Source: JARRQJ01 sp963810615 (lineage in GTDB: Bacteria; Pseudomonadota; Gammaproteobacteria; DRLM01). Taken from it: a stretch of 64,000 nucleotides of DNA. Where the stretch lies: the NCBI GenBank assembly GCA_963810615.1, contig CAWEOA010000007.1, forward strand, positions 186,001 through 250,000, written 5' to 3'. Below, piece after piece: positions 8,633 through 17,367 of the stretch. Every line of letters starts with the position of its first letter. The stretch's first letter is position 1. A program made the translations under genes and the position numbers. The notes under the pieces are model-generated. The model saw only the letters and a program-made list of their open reading frames with translations. It did no database searches and had not been told where the DNA came from.

Positions 8633-8989
8633 TTAAATTGCCGGCATGGAATGCCGCCTTCCCAAAGTGACCCCGGAAAAGATGGCGATGACCAGTCCCA
8701 CGATCACCATATTCGCCGCTGCGACCGTATAGGAGTGAAAACCCAATACCCAGGGCGAGGCAATCAACCACAGGCCCAGGATTAGATTGGTCCATTCTTC
8801 CCATTTCTTGGGTACGAACAAGGCCCAGGCGGCGAACACGACAACGGCGGCGCCGAAGACAATGGAGTTCCACGATGCGATAGTTTGGTCGGTATAAGGC
8901 CGGGCGGTGAAATACTGCAGCAGCCACGGCGAGAAGAACAGCCACAAACCGAGTACCAGGTTAAGCCAATCCTGCCAACGTGTTTTCAT
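8633..8989 (-). CDS. SPW-repeat family membrane protein
   Basis: A 118-residue protein with two copies of the SPW repeat: W-DWLNLVLGLWLFFSPWLLQ at about residues 5-25 and WEEWTNLILGLWLIASPWVLG at about 63-84. Each copy is followed by a second hydrophobic helix, giving four transmembrane segments in all. The SPW family is found in bacterial inner membranes, and its function is unknown. AAAGGAGG lies immediately upstream of the ATG. An FNR-type box with a matching -10 element precedes it (9055-9096), suggesting expression under low oxygen. Monocistronic. Confidence 0.85.
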   Translation of the reverse strand: MKTRWQDWLNLVLGLWLFFSPWLLQYFTARPYTDQTIASWNSIVFGAAVVVFAAWALFVPKKWEEWTNLILGLWLIASPWVLGFHSYTVAAANMVIVGLVIAIFSGVTLGRRHSMPAI

Positions 8990-9054
8990 GAGGTGCCTCC
9001 TTTGATGTGCAGCGATACGATGTCCCGATGCTCATCCTGTTTTCCGATGTGCGC

Positions 9055-9096
9055 AGCCTAGAGCATGGGGGCAGGGTCGTCATTGATATATATCAA
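9055..9096 (-). promoter_or_regulatory. FNR/ANR-type class II promoter before the SPW-repeat gene
   Basis: TTGAT-ATAT-ATCAA (9083-9096) is a perfect match to the FNR consensus TTGAT-N4-ATCAA. Placing its centre at -41.5 puts the -10 hexamer of the leftward gene exactly on TAGGCT (9055-9060, minus strand), and the transcript would begin near 9048. This is the geometry of class II FNR activation. The box is palindromic, but nothing convincing starts to its right. Confidence 0.65.
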
Positions 9097-9201
9097 GCAA
9101 GAGACCTTGAATGGAGCATGATGAAATGCGTCATTCGAACACGGTGGATGGCGAATCCGCAAGCAAGCCTTTAAGGCAATGCTGACAAACTAAAAGATTG
9201 A

Positions 9202-9510
9202 TTTTTGGGGGCTCTGGATCAGATATCGTGGAACAATACCAGGCTGGTGAAGGGCGACATGACGGCGGGAATTCGCAGGCTGAAGAAAGAACCCGGCGGG
9301 TATCCGGCGATTTTGGGCAGCGGCAGCCTGGTCGCGCAATTGGCGCAGGAGGGCTTAATCGATGAATATCAAATCGTGGTGAACCCCGTGGTGCTTGGCC
9401 AGGGGAAGACGATGTTCGACGGTATCGAGAAAAAGCTCAGTCTGCAGTTGACCAAGACCCGCAGCTTCGGCAACGGGGATGTCTTGCTGTGCTATGTGCC
9501 GCTAGGGTGA
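9202..9510 (+). pseudogene. N-terminally truncated dihydrofolate-reductase/RibD-C family fragment
   Basis: The 102-codon frame encodes only the C-terminal half of a DHFR-like (RibD C-terminal, COG0262) protein. WNNTRLVKGD opens it, followed by LKKEPGGYPAILGSGSLVAQLAQ, LIDEYQIVVNPVVLGQGKTMF and a final FGNGDVLLCYVPL, all typical of the end of the domain. A TGA at 9199-9201 closes the frame upstream. The N-terminal nucleotide-binding strand and substrate loop, normally about 75-85 residues, are absent. There is no ribosome binding site and only a TTG as possible start. Most likely a decayed gene remnant. Confidence 0.75.
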
Positions 9511-9660
9511 GGGTGAGAACCACTGAGGCTCGGCACAAGCGTCGCTCAGGCAAGTGGTCGTCGGCAGGATGGGCGCTCATGGCGGCTTTCGCTACGCTTG
9601 GGGCGGCTTAGCGGTGGCTACTGAACAATTTGAACTAATCGGGTAATTGATTGGTGAGCA

Positions 9661-10503
9661 CTAAATAAGCATCAATTTGTCGTTCAACGCCATCCATCCG
9701 GACGGATCCTTGATGAGATTGTTCACATCATGTTTGCCGAAAATCCGGGTTACGCCGCGACGGGAAAATATCTCGTACATCATGTTGGATGCCGGGCCGA
9801 TCTTGCCGCCCTGGCCGAATCGACCCATGCTGATGGCCTGCTCCTGGTAGGCGCGCCAGTGTATGTCGGCGGCCGTTGCTAAACAGGCCTTGGTCATGGT
9901 CAGTTTGATGCCCAGCTCCATGGCGGCGGATGCAATGTCCGATGCCAATCCCACCGCGCCGATCGGTATGGCGGACCCCACCAGTTGAGTGCCCCGCGCC
10001 CCGGCCTTTAAGGCCTTCATCTTGATCAGCAGATCTATCCATCCCGTCAGGGTTTCACTCTGTTTGTAGTTTGCCGCCAGAGCTCTAAGCTTATAGATGT
10101 GAGCGGAGGTGGAACCCAGCGCATTGCCGTGTTTTAAGATGCCCGCCACGTCGGCTTGGGTATATTGACTCGTGGCGGAACCCACCAGCCCCACACCCTT
10201 GCTGGCATAACCTATATGCTTTCTGTGCTTCAGGTATTTTTTCGTGGCGGAAGTGTCATTGTCTTCATGGCCATTGAAAACAAACCAGGGATTTGGCACC
10301 AAGCCGTCCCCCCCACCACCGGTTGCTTTGCTTTGTATGAATTTTGCGACCGTCGCGCCTTTGGATAGCGGGGTTCCCGCTATGCTATCGATAATACTGG
10401 CGGTGCCTTCTATGACATCCCAGAAGACAGAGGTCGTGTCTCGGCTTTTGGTGGCTTCTTTGCGTATTTGTGCGGCAACTGCCTCATAGTATGGGTCTGA
10501 CAT
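9661..10503 (-). CDS. Orphan 280-residue protein with glycine/alanine-rich hydrophobic helices
   Basis: I do not recognise this protein. Residues 1-60 are mostly helical and polar. A glycine run (GGGGDGLVPNPWFVF, about 61-75) and an Asn/Asp-rich loop follow. Then come alternating amphipathic and hydrophobic helices (IGYASKGVGLVGSATSQYTQADV, AGARGTQLVGSAIPIGAVGLASDIASAAMELGI in pieces) and a polar C-terminus ending in DPSGWMALNDKLMLI. The helix pattern recalls membrane-inserting proteins, but no toxin family can be named. There is no signal peptide, the ribosome binding site is weak (GGA), and no immunity-type partner is adjacent. It sits alone between non-coding stretches. Confidence 0.6.
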   Translation of the reverse strand: MSDPYYEAVAAQIRKEATKSRDTTSVFWDVIEGTASIIDSIAGTPLSKGATVAKFIQSKATGGGGDGLVPNPWFVFNGHEDNDTSATKKYLKHRKHIGYASKGVGLVGSATSQYTQADVAGILKHGNALGSTSAHIYKLRALAANYKQSETLTGWIDLLIKMKALKAGARGTQLVGSAIPIGAVGLASDIASAAMELGIKLTMTKACLATAADIHWRAYQEQAISMGRFGQGGKIGPASNMMYEIFSRRGVTRIFGKHDVNNLIKDPSGWMALNDKLMLI

Positions 10504-10895
10504 GTCGATCCAAAATAAAGGGTGAAAAATGGAGCATAAACGGCATTTATCCCAAAGTCTACTCGCCGCGGGATATGGGGGCAGGCCAGGCTTTTTGCGC
10601 AGCCCGATACGTATCTACGGCGCGGGTGTTGAACGATATAGATGATTGTGCCGTGTTGCCGGCAAGGCGTGCGGGGGTTTCGATTCGAGAAGGTATGCCC
10701 GCTGCCCGATCGGCCAGCATTATCGTTGTATGGACGTTACACCGGACGATACGTTAATGGTCTATTTTTTGTCAGATCTATTTTAACGCTCGCTAAATTG
10801 CCTCTTTGGACGTTAACATCTTGCGGAATCGCTGCGCTCCGGCTCGTATCCGAGGCGACGCGCGTCTTGGTATTCGGGTGTTCGGGAATGACTGA
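10504..10895. other. 392-base intergenic region, nothing recognised
   Basis: Several overlapping open frames cross this stretch, but none has a good start signal or a protein-like composition. I see no tRNA, terminator or repeat. It presumably holds the promoters for the leftward orphan gene and the rightward permease. Confidence 0.4.
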
Positions 10896-12662
10896 ATGAG
10901 TTGGCAAGCGTGGTATACCCTGACGGTTGTGGCCGCCTGTTTCGGCGCGCTCAGCATGAGTCGTGCCGCCACGGACATGGTCATGATCGGCGGCGTGATG
11001 CTGCTGTTGCTGGCCGGTGTCCTGACCCCGGCGGAGGCGCTCGCGGGTTTGTCCAACGAGGGCATGGTGACCATCGGCATGCTCTATATCGTCACCAGCG
11101 GCGTGCAGGAGACCGGTGCCATGACCGGCATCCTAGCTCGATTGCTGGGTCGGCCGCGTTCCGTCGGGGTGGCGCAGCTGAGTCTCATGGCCCCGGTCGC
11201 CGGCGCCAGCGCCTTTCTCAATAATACGCCCTTGGTGGCCATGTTCATCGGCGCGGTGAGCGACTGGGCCAAGAAGAATCGCATCGCCCCTTCCAAGTTG
11301 ATGCTCCCGCTCAGTTATGCCGCGGTGATCGGCGGTTCCACCACGTTGATCGGCACCAGCACCAATCTGGTCGTCAACGGCATGCTTATCAAGGAAACCG
11401 GACACAACTCTCTGGGCATGTTCGATATCGCCGTGGTAGGCGTGCCGCTGGCATGCGCGGTGATTGTCTTCGTGTGGTTGACCAGCCGCTGGCTGCTGCC
11501 GGACCGCCAGTCGGCCGTGGCTCAGATGGAGAGTTCGCGTTCCTATATCGTGGAGATGCTGGTGGACGTGGACAGTCCACTGGCAGGCAAGACTATCGAA
11601 GAGGCGGGTTTGCGTCACCTGCCCGGACTGTTCCTGATGGAGATCGAACGCGGGGCCAACAGTCTGCCCGCGGTGTCTCCGCAGGAGCGGCTCGAGGCGC
11701 GCGACCGCTTGATCTTCACAGGCCTGGCGGAATCGATCGTCGACCTGCAGAAGATTCGCGGACTGACCCCGGCGACCGATCAGGTATTTAAACTGCGGGC
11801 GGCCGGCGAACGTTGCCTGGTCGAGGCCGTGGTGTCCAACAGCTGCCCGCTGGTAGGGCACACGGTGCGCGAGGGCCGCTTTCGCACACGGTATAACGCC
11901 GCGGTGATTGCCGTTGCCCGTAACGGCGAACAGCTGCGCCAGAAGATCGGTGACGTCAAACTTCGCTCCGGCGATACACTGATGCTGCTCACCCATCCTG
12001 CCTTCGTCGATCAGCAGCGTAATTCGCGTGATTTTTATCTGGTCAGCACCGTCGAGAACTCTCGGCGGCCGCGTCATGAAAAGGCCGCAGTGGCGCTTGT
12101 GATCATCGCCGCCATGGTAGCCGCCGTGACCTTGGGCTGGACCAGCATGCTCACCGCCGCGATGGTGGCCGCCGCCGCGATGGTGATCACGGGCTGCACC
12201 ACCAGCAGTACCGCGCGCCGGGCCGTGGACTGGCAGGTGCTGTTGACCATCGCCGCCGCGCTCGCCATCGGCAAGGCCTTGGAAAAGAGTGGTGCGGCGC
12301 AACATATCGCCGCCCAGATCACCGCCATCGGAGTGGGGGACCCATGGCTGGCGCTGGCGGCCGTATATGTGATCACGGTGCTGTTCACGGAACTGATTAC
12401 TAACAATGCGGCGGCCGCGCTCATGTTCCCCATCGCCATCGCCACGGCGCACGCGCTGGGCGTCGATTTCATGCCGTTCGTCATTGCCGTGTTATTTGCC
12501 GCCTCGGCGAGCTTCGCGACTCCCATCGGTTATCAGACCAATCTCATGGTCATGGGGCCGGGCGGCTATCGCTTTACGGATTATCTGCGCGCCGGTATCC
12601 CGGTCTCGATCCTGGTCGGTATCATTTCACTCTCGTTGATCCCGATCTTCTGGCATTTCTAG
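10896..12662 (+). CDS. SLC13-family (DASS) permease with two TrkA-C domains
   Basis: A 588-residue inner-membrane transporter. N-terminal helices (about 1-200) include the family signatures FLNNTPLVAMF and GGSTTLIGTSTNLVVNG. Two cytosolic TrkA-C (RCK_C) domains follow: about 213-275 (DVDSPLAGKTIEEAGLRHLPGLFL) and 300-370 (CPLVGHTVREGRFRTRYNAAVIAV). A second helix bundle from about 388 carries FTELITNNAAAALMFPIA and TPIGYQTNLMVMGPGGY. This is the SLC13/CitMHS architecture of bacterial sodium-coupled anion transporters. Sulfate or dicarboxylates are possible substrates, but the sequence does not decide. The ATG follows a weak ribosome binding site. Confidence 0.88.
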   Translation: MSWQAWYTLTVVAACFGALSMSRAATDMVMIGGVMLLLLAGVLTPAEALAGLSNEGMVTIGMLYIVTSGVQETGAMTGILARLLGRPRSVGVAQLSLMAPVAGASAFLNNTPLVAMFIGAVSDWAKKNRIAPSKLMLPLSYAAVIGGSTTLIGTSTNLVVNGMLIKETGHNSLGMFDIAVVGVPLACAVIVFVWLTSRWLLPDRQSAVAQMESSRSYIVEMLVDVDSPLAGKTIEEAGLRHLPGLFLMEIERGANSLPAVSPQERLEARDRLIFTGLAESIVDLQKIRGLTPATDQVFKLRAAGERCLVEAVVSNSCPLVGHTVREGRFRTRYNAAVIAVARNGEQLRQKIGDVKLRSGDTLMLLTHPAFVDQQRNSRDFYLVSTVENSRRPRHEKAAVALVIIAAMVAAVTLGWTSMLTAAMVAAAAMVITGCTTSSTARRAVDWQVLLTIAAALAIGKALEKSGAAQHIAAQITAIGVGDPWLALAAVYVITVLFTELITNNAAAALMFPIAIATAHALGVDFMPFVIAVLFAASASFATPIGYQTNLMVMGPGGYRFTDYLRAGIPVSILVGIISLSLIPIFWHF

Positions 12663-12782
12663 GCAGAAGCGGGTAGAGGGTTTAGTAGTGGTTACGGCCA
12701 AACATAAACCCCGGGTTCGATTTGTGTGCGGCAATTAGATTTGTATAAAGTATCGAGCGTGACCGTAATTGGAGAATGAGTG

Positions 12783-13310
12783 ATGCGCATCGTCGATCAT
12801 GTCGGGCTTCTTGCACGCTACAACCACTGGATGAATGAGAAGATTTACGCTGCATGCGCCGGATTATCCGAGGAGAGCTTCCAGAGGGATCGCAAGGCCT
12901 TTTTCGCTTCCATCAGCGGCACGCTCAATCATCTGCTGGTTGCCGATACTGTATGGCTGAAACGTTTCGACTCTCATCCGCGCGGCTTTAAATCATTGCA
13001 AGCGCTGGCGGCGATGGAGGCTCCCGTCGCGCTTGATCAGATCATGGCGCCTTCTTTGCCGGAGTGGCACGCAATGCGCGCGCATTTGGATGAGATGATC
13101 GTTGCATGGTCGGCGGAGATGGTTGAGCAGGATCTGGATGTGGTGCTGGAATATCACACCATGAACGGTGAGGCGCGCGAGAATAGGTTCGGCGATCTGG
13201 TGCTGCACTTGTTCAATCATCAGACCCACCATCGCGGCCAGGTCACTACCTTGCTCTCGCAAGAGGGCGTGGATGTGGGGGCGACAGACCTGCTGGTGCT
13301 TATGATCTAG
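12783..13310 (+). CDS. DinB-family metal-binding protein
   Basis: A 175-residue four-helix-bundle protein of the DinB/YfiT superfamily. The metal-binding histidine triad is visible: His50 (TLNHLLVAD), His146 and His150 (FNHQTHHRGQ). Members include metal-dependent thiol S-transferases that use bacillithiol or mycothiol, or glutathione in some groups; the exact substrate here is unknown. GGAGA (12771-12775) favours the ATG at 12783 over the preceding GTG. It is closely followed, after 14 bases, by a GFA-family gene, so the two probably form an operon. That would fit small-molecule detoxification. Confidence 0.85.
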   Translation: MRIVDHVGLLARYNHWMNEKIYAACAGLSEESFQRDRKAFFASISGTLNHLLVADTVWLKRFDSHPRGFKSLQALAAMEAPVALDQIMAPSLPEWHAMRAHLDEMIVAWSAEMVEQDLDVVLEYHTMNGEARENRFGDLVLHLFNHQTHHRGQVTTLLSQEGVDVGATDLLVLMI

Positions 13311-13324
13311 GAGCGTTTGCAGCA

Positions 13325-13708
13325 ATGAAATATCAGGGAAGTTGCCATTGCGGCGCGATCCGTTTCGAAGTGGAGGCGCCGGAGGACCTGGAGGTGGAGG
13401 AGTGCAATTGCTCGATTTGCACCAAGTCCGGCTATCTGCACTTAATCGTCCCCAAGTCCAAATTCCGCTTATTGAGCGGCGAAGATCATATTACGACCTA
13501 TACCTTCAATACCGGTGTAGCCAAACATATCTTCTGTAGGGTTTGCGGCATCAAACCGTTCTATATCCCCCGTTCCAATCCGGACGGCTACGATATCAAT
13601 GTTCGTTGTCTGGATACCCTTCCCCGCTCGATAAGCATCGCGCAATTCGACGGGCAAAACTGGGAACAGCATGCCCATACCCTCAGTCACAAGAGTGAAG
13701 AAGCATAA
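13325..13708 (+). CDS. GFA-family (glutathione-dependent formaldehyde-activating enzyme-like) zinc protein
   Basis: A 127-residue protein of the GFA fold. Zinc ligands are visible as Cys7-x-Cys9 (GSCHCG), Cys27/Cys29/Cys32 (CNCSIC) and Cys71-x2-Cys74 (FCRVCG), the last followed by a GIKPFY segment as in the family. The prototype Gfa was proposed to speed S-hydroxymethylglutathione formation; most relatives, including CENP-V-like ones, have no proven reaction. It lies 14 bases after the DinB gene on the same strand and probably shares its transcript. Assignment to the family is firm, the reaction is not. Confidence 0.85.
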   Translation: MKYQGSCHCGAIRFEVEAPEDLEVEECNCSICTKSGYLHLIVPKSKFRLLSGEDHITTYTFNTGVAKHIFCRVCGIKPFYIPRSNPDGYDINVRCLDTLPRSISIAQFDGQNWEQHAHTLSHKSEEA

Positions 13709-13738
13709 CTTCTGCAGCAATACTCCGGGACGCCGTTA

Positions 13739-15268
13739 TTACGCCAGCCGGTCGTCGGCCACATGGTAGCGTGGATCTTCCAATACGTTTACTTCTACCA
13801 AATCGCCCGCTTTGCTCAGCAGATCACGGCACTCGGGACTCAAATGACGCAAGTGCAGCGTTTTACCCGCAGCGATGTACTTATCCGCCAGGTTGTCGAT
13901 GGCTTCAATGGCGGAATGATCCGCGACGCGTGAATTCTGGAATTCGACGATCACGTCGTCGGGGTCGCCGGCCGGATCGAACAGTTCCAGAAAACTTTTG
14001 ACGGAACCGAAGAACAGCGGGCCGTTCAGCTCATATACCCGCGACCCGTTTTTATCGTCATAACGGGTGGCATTGATGCGCGTGGCGTGCTCCCAGGCAA
14101 ACACCAGCGCCGACACGATTACGCCGATCACGACCGCGATGGCCAGGTCGGTGAACACTGTGATCACCGATACCAGCACCAGGACAAAGGCATCGGCGCG
14201 CGGGATCTTGCCCATGATCCGCAGGCACGACCATTCGAAGGTCGCAAGCACCACGACAAACATCACGCCGACCAGGGCGGCCATGGGGATGGCTTCGATC
14301 AGATGGGATGCGAACAGGATAAAACACAGCAGGAATAAGGCCGCCGCTATCCCCGACAGGCGCTGATGGCCACCGGAGTTCACGTTGATCATGCTCTGGC
14401 CGATCATGGCGCAACCTCCCATGCCGCCGAAGAATCCAGTGACCGTATTGGCGATGCCCTGGCCGACGCATTCCCGATTGCCCCGGCCACGGGTGTTGGT
14501 GACGTCATCGATAAGGCTCAGGGTCAACAGTGATTCGATGAGTCCTACCGCCGCCAAGATGACGGAATAGGGCAAGATGATCTTCAAGGTATCGAGATTG
14601 AACGGAATCGCGGGGATGTGAAACGACGGCCAGCCACCCTTGATCGATGCCAGATCACCGACCGTTTTGGTGTTGAGATCCAGTCCGATCACCAATAGCG
14701 TAACGACCAGTATCGCCGCCAAAGAGGCCGGGAAGGCGGTAGTGAGTTTCGGCAGGAAATAAATAATCGCCATGGTCAGGGCGACCAGTCCCAGAAAGAT
14801 ATATAGCGGTGTGCCACTCATCCATTCATGCTCGCCAGTGGGCAGCTTTACCTGAAAGTTGTGCAACTGGGCGAGAAAAATCACGATCGCCAGTCCGTTG
14901 ACAAAGCCCAGCATGACCGGATACGACACCATGCGGATGAACTTGCCTAATCTCAGGATGCCCGCACCGATCTGGATCAGTCCCGTCAAGACCACCGTGG
15001 CGAACAGATACTCGACCCCGTGGTGCGCGACCAGAGAAACCATGACCACCGCCATCGCGCCCGTGGCGCCCGAAATCATGCCGGGACGGCCGCCGAAAAT
15101 CGCGGCCAGTAGGCCGACCATGAAGGCCGCATACAGGCCCGCCAAGGGCTGTACACCCGCCACAAAGGCGAAGGCGACCGCCTCGGGCACCAGCGCCAGG
15201 GCCACGGTCAGCCCGGCAAGTATTTCGTTTTGGAAACAAACGCGATTGGCACAACCTAACTGAAACAT
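13739..15268 (-). CDS. SulP (SLC26) family anion transporter with STAS domain
   Basis: A 509-residue inner-membrane transporter. The opening LAGLTVALALVPEAVAFAFVAGVQPLAGLYAAF is the sulfate-transporter signature (about residues 17-49), here with EAVAF. Ten or more further helices follow, including GGMGGCAMIGQSMINVNSGG. A cytosolic STAS domain covers about 410-500 (VYELNGPLFFGSVKSFLELF, then FQNSRVADHSAIEAIDNL). Bacterial SulP proteins move sulfate, bicarbonate or dicarboxylates, and the substrate is not decided here. Monocistronic; its stop lies 30 bases from that of the convergent GFA gene. Confidence 0.9.
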   Translation of the reverse strand: MFQLGCANRVCFQNEILAGLTVALALVPEAVAFAFVAGVQPLAGLYAAFMVGLLAAIFGGRPGMISGATGAMAVVMVSLVAHHGVEYLFATVVLTGLIQIGAGILRLGKFIRMVSYPVMLGFVNGLAIVIFLAQLHNFQVKLPTGEHEWMSGTPLYIFLGLVALTMAIIYFLPKLTTAFPASLAAILVVTLLVIGLDLNTKTVGDLASIKGGWPSFHIPAIPFNLDTLKIILPYSVILAAVGLIESLLTLSLIDDVTNTRGRGNRECVGQGIANTVTGFFGGMGGCAMIGQSMINVNSGGHQRLSGIAAALFLLCFILFASHLIEAIPMAALVGVMFVVVLATFEWSCLRIMGKIPRADAFVLVLVSVITVFTDLAIAVVIGVIVSALVFAWEHATRINATRYDDKNGSRVYELNGPLFFGSVKSFLELFDPAGDPDDVIVEFQNSRVADHSAIEAIDNLADKYIAAGKTLHLRHLSPECRDLLSKAGDLVEVNVLEDPRYHVADDRLA

Positions 15269-15438
15269 CTACAACCTCGAGAAATCACAAGCGCAAAAAG
15301 GCCGTGGATAGTATCAGAAATCACCCCCGCTTAGAAATCCGATGCCTTAAGAGTGCAAAACGGGTGGGCCAGGGAGGGTAGTTTGTGCTGACCGATTATG
15401 GCCGAGGCAGGGCCATCTCTGCCCAGTGGTCGGCCCCA

Positions 15439-16152
15439 TCAGCTGCGGTTCGGCAAGAATCTACTGAACGCTGCGAGCAGCGCCACGAACACCGCTATCG
15501 TCAACACCAGCCATTCCGCCGCGATGCCCGCGAACAGTACCGGTGCCTTCATCAGGGTGGTCATCAGGGAGTCCTGGTAGTAGAAAAACCATTGGTGGCC
15601 GGGCGGGAAGATCCAGGTGTGCAGTTTATAAAAGACGGTCTTGGCGCCGATCGCGAGAATCACGCTGATGGCCAGCAGGGTAATGGCGGTGAAATACACC
15701 AGCATTTTTTTCATCGGCGGTCTTGGCGCCGGTTTGATGCGTAATGACGCCCCGACGACGATGAACAGCAACGAGCAAGTCCAGCCGAACAGCTGGAAGG
15801 CGTGCACCAGTCGGGCCACATCCCGCAAGTGGACGATCTCCGGGGCGGTGAGCAGAAAATCGATAGGTTTGCCTGCGGCATCCCGGTAGTGAAGATTTTC
15901 AAGGCCGCGTCCGCCGTTTTCCACCGCGTGGAGGATGGCGGCGAACAGCCGGGCCTGTTCTTCGCCGGTGGTGTGTTCGAAGCCGTGGCGATAGCGGTTC
16001 TGAGGGGCGTAGACATGCACCGTGTCGTCGATATTCAGTACCTCGTGCCACAGCGGATAGAGAAAGTTGACGCTGCTCAGCGCATGCCAGGCGATAAACA
16101 GCGCGGTAAAGAAGGTGCTCACGATCAGCAGCGGCCACCGCAACTTGGTCAT
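15439..16152 (-). CDS. DUF1461 (TIGR01906-like) integral membrane protein
   Basis: A 237-residue protein with four hydrophobic segments: near residues 8-28, about 110-135, 148-168 and 205-228. Between the first and second lies a large extracytoplasmic loop with the family pattern NFLYPLWHEVLNIDD...NRYRHGFE. DUF1461 proteins occur in many bacteria and have no known activity. The gene lies 61 bases downstream of the CPBP protease-like gene on the same strand, so the two are likely co-transcribed. No cofactor motif is visible. Confidence 0.75.
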   Translation of the reverse strand: MTKLRWPLLIVSTFFTALFIAWHALSSVNFLYPLWHEVLNIDDTVHVYAPQNRYRHGFEHTTGEEQARLFAAILHAVENGGRGLENLHYRDAAGKPIDFLLTAPEIVHLRDVARLVHAFQLFGWTCSLLFIVVGASLRIKPAPRPPMKKMLVYFTAITLLAISVILAIGAKTVFYKLHTWIFPPGHQWFFYYQDSLMTTLMKAPVLFAGIAAEWLVLTIAVFVALLAAFSRFLPNRS

Positions 16153-16213
16153 CGGCCGTTCCTTTCTTGCAGGTATCTCGTCACTGCATCCAAGGTTTCG
16201 TCGCGCAGTTCCG

Positions 16214-17056
16214 TCACGTCGGCCACCATTGGGTCGGCAGGCGTCCGCCTTGCATCAGGGCCAGCATGTCCATGCTCAATGCCACGGTCATGTGTACCGC
16301 CGCGCCGCCCCAAATGGAACGCGAGCGCAGTGCCAGAATGCCCAGCAACAAGCCGAACAGGATGGCGCCGGTCGCTTCAGGCCAGGGCTTGGCGAAGTGG
16401 ATCATCATATAGGGTACGCACATCACGAAGACTGCATTGGCGCCGAAGGCGGGCCGGCAGGCATGGAGCAGAAAGCCGCGGAAGAAAAATTCGAGGAATA
16501 CGAATTGGCTGAGATATACCAGTTCCCAGGCCAGCAGGTCGAAGCCGCTGCGGAAGGCCAAGCGGTAAAAGGGATAGGTGTCGAGGAAGGCCCGGCTGAA
16601 GCTGGCGAAGTAGGCAAAGCAGACAATGGGAGCGGCCAGCGCCACATACCAGAAGAGATAATCACCCGTCTTCTCCAGCCGTAGACCGTTGTCCAGCACC
16701 TGCTGCTTGAGTGCGAATTTTATGACCAGGAAAGGAATAACCACATAACCGATCAGGTGAATAAACCCCCACCACATGTTGGTGTATAGATCGAAGAAAG
16801 GGTCGCGACGCAGCGCCGGCAGGAAACCGGCCCCTTGATGCGTGGCCGCGGCGTAGAACTCCAGGATAGCCTGAAAGGTTGTGGCGAACTTCATGTAGTG
16901 GATAAACAGCAGGCAGACCGCCGCCGTCACCAGCGCGATGGCGGGGGCGGTGTCGAATTTTCCCGGCGGAGCAGGGCGGCGCTCCGCCTCCTCGTCGATT
17001 TCCTGGAGGACGAGATACAGATTCCGCGGATGGAAGCGTTGCAGCCAGCTCTTCAT
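16214..17056 (-). CDS. CPBP (CAAX/Rce1-like) intramembrane protease-family protein
   Basis: A 280-residue membrane protein of the Abi/CPBP family (PF02517). About six transmembrane helices are visible. The family motif EExxxR appears as L-E189-FFF-R193, with only the second glutamate. The second motif histidine is His220 (MMIHF) and the third is His255 (HMTVA), but the asparagine normally four residues later is alanine. The missing first glutamate and asparagine leave proteolytic activity uncertain; related bacterial proteins with EFFFRG motifs are common. It heads a probable two-gene unit with the DUF1461 gene. Confidence 0.75.
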   Translation of the reverse strand: MKSWLQRFHPRNLYLVLQEIDEEAERRPAPPGKFDTAPAIALVTAAVCLLFIHYMKFATTFQAILEFYAAATHQGAGFLPALRRDPFFDLYTNMWWGFIHLIGYVVIPFLVIKFALKQQVLDNGLRLEKTGDYLFWYVALAAPIVCFAYFASFSRAFLDTYPFYRLAFRSGFDLLAWELVYLSQFVFLEFFFRGFLLHACRPAFGANAVFVMCVPYMMIHFAKPWPEATGAILFGLLLGILALRSRSIWGGAAVHMTVALSMDMLALMQGGRLPTQWWPT

Positions 17057-17367
17057 ATATTAATTCTACATCGTGATCATAAGAGGCAATTGTTTCTGCC
17101 GCTGTAATCCGATTTGCTCCTCCCTGTCCCTAATTGCCCGGGCATAAGAAGGAAGGGCCATATGGATGCGACCATAATACTCGAATTCCGCGTCTCTCTT
17201 ATTGTTTTCCGGGAAGACTAGATTTGTTCAGCAATTTTTGTTTTGTATCATAATCGACATCATAGAAGCGGTGAGACGGCGCCGATGGGTGGAGGGGGTA
17301 TGCGGACCTGACAAGCTGCTATGCTCTCAGCTGCACTGGACGTCTTCGTTGAGCAAGGAGATTCTTG
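17057..17367. other. Divergent intergenic region, no recognised gene
   Basis: About 310 bases between the leftward CPBP gene and the rightward antiporter gene. A 19-codon ORF (17162-17221) follows a purine-rich GGAAGGG but encodes nothing recognisable and is not called. AAGGAG (17355-17360) is the ribosome binding site of the antiporter gene. Confidence 0.4.

Noticed and set aside
10470..10899. Two overlapping plus-strand open frames (95 and 85 codons) before the permease
   Set aside because: Poor starts, no domain and frames overlapping each other and neighbouring genes.
11133..12452. A 439-codon open frame on the minus strand opposite the SLC13 permease gene
   Set aside because: Its composition (His/Gly/Arg-rich, no recognisable domain) is that of a shadow frame, while the plus strand encodes a complete permease.
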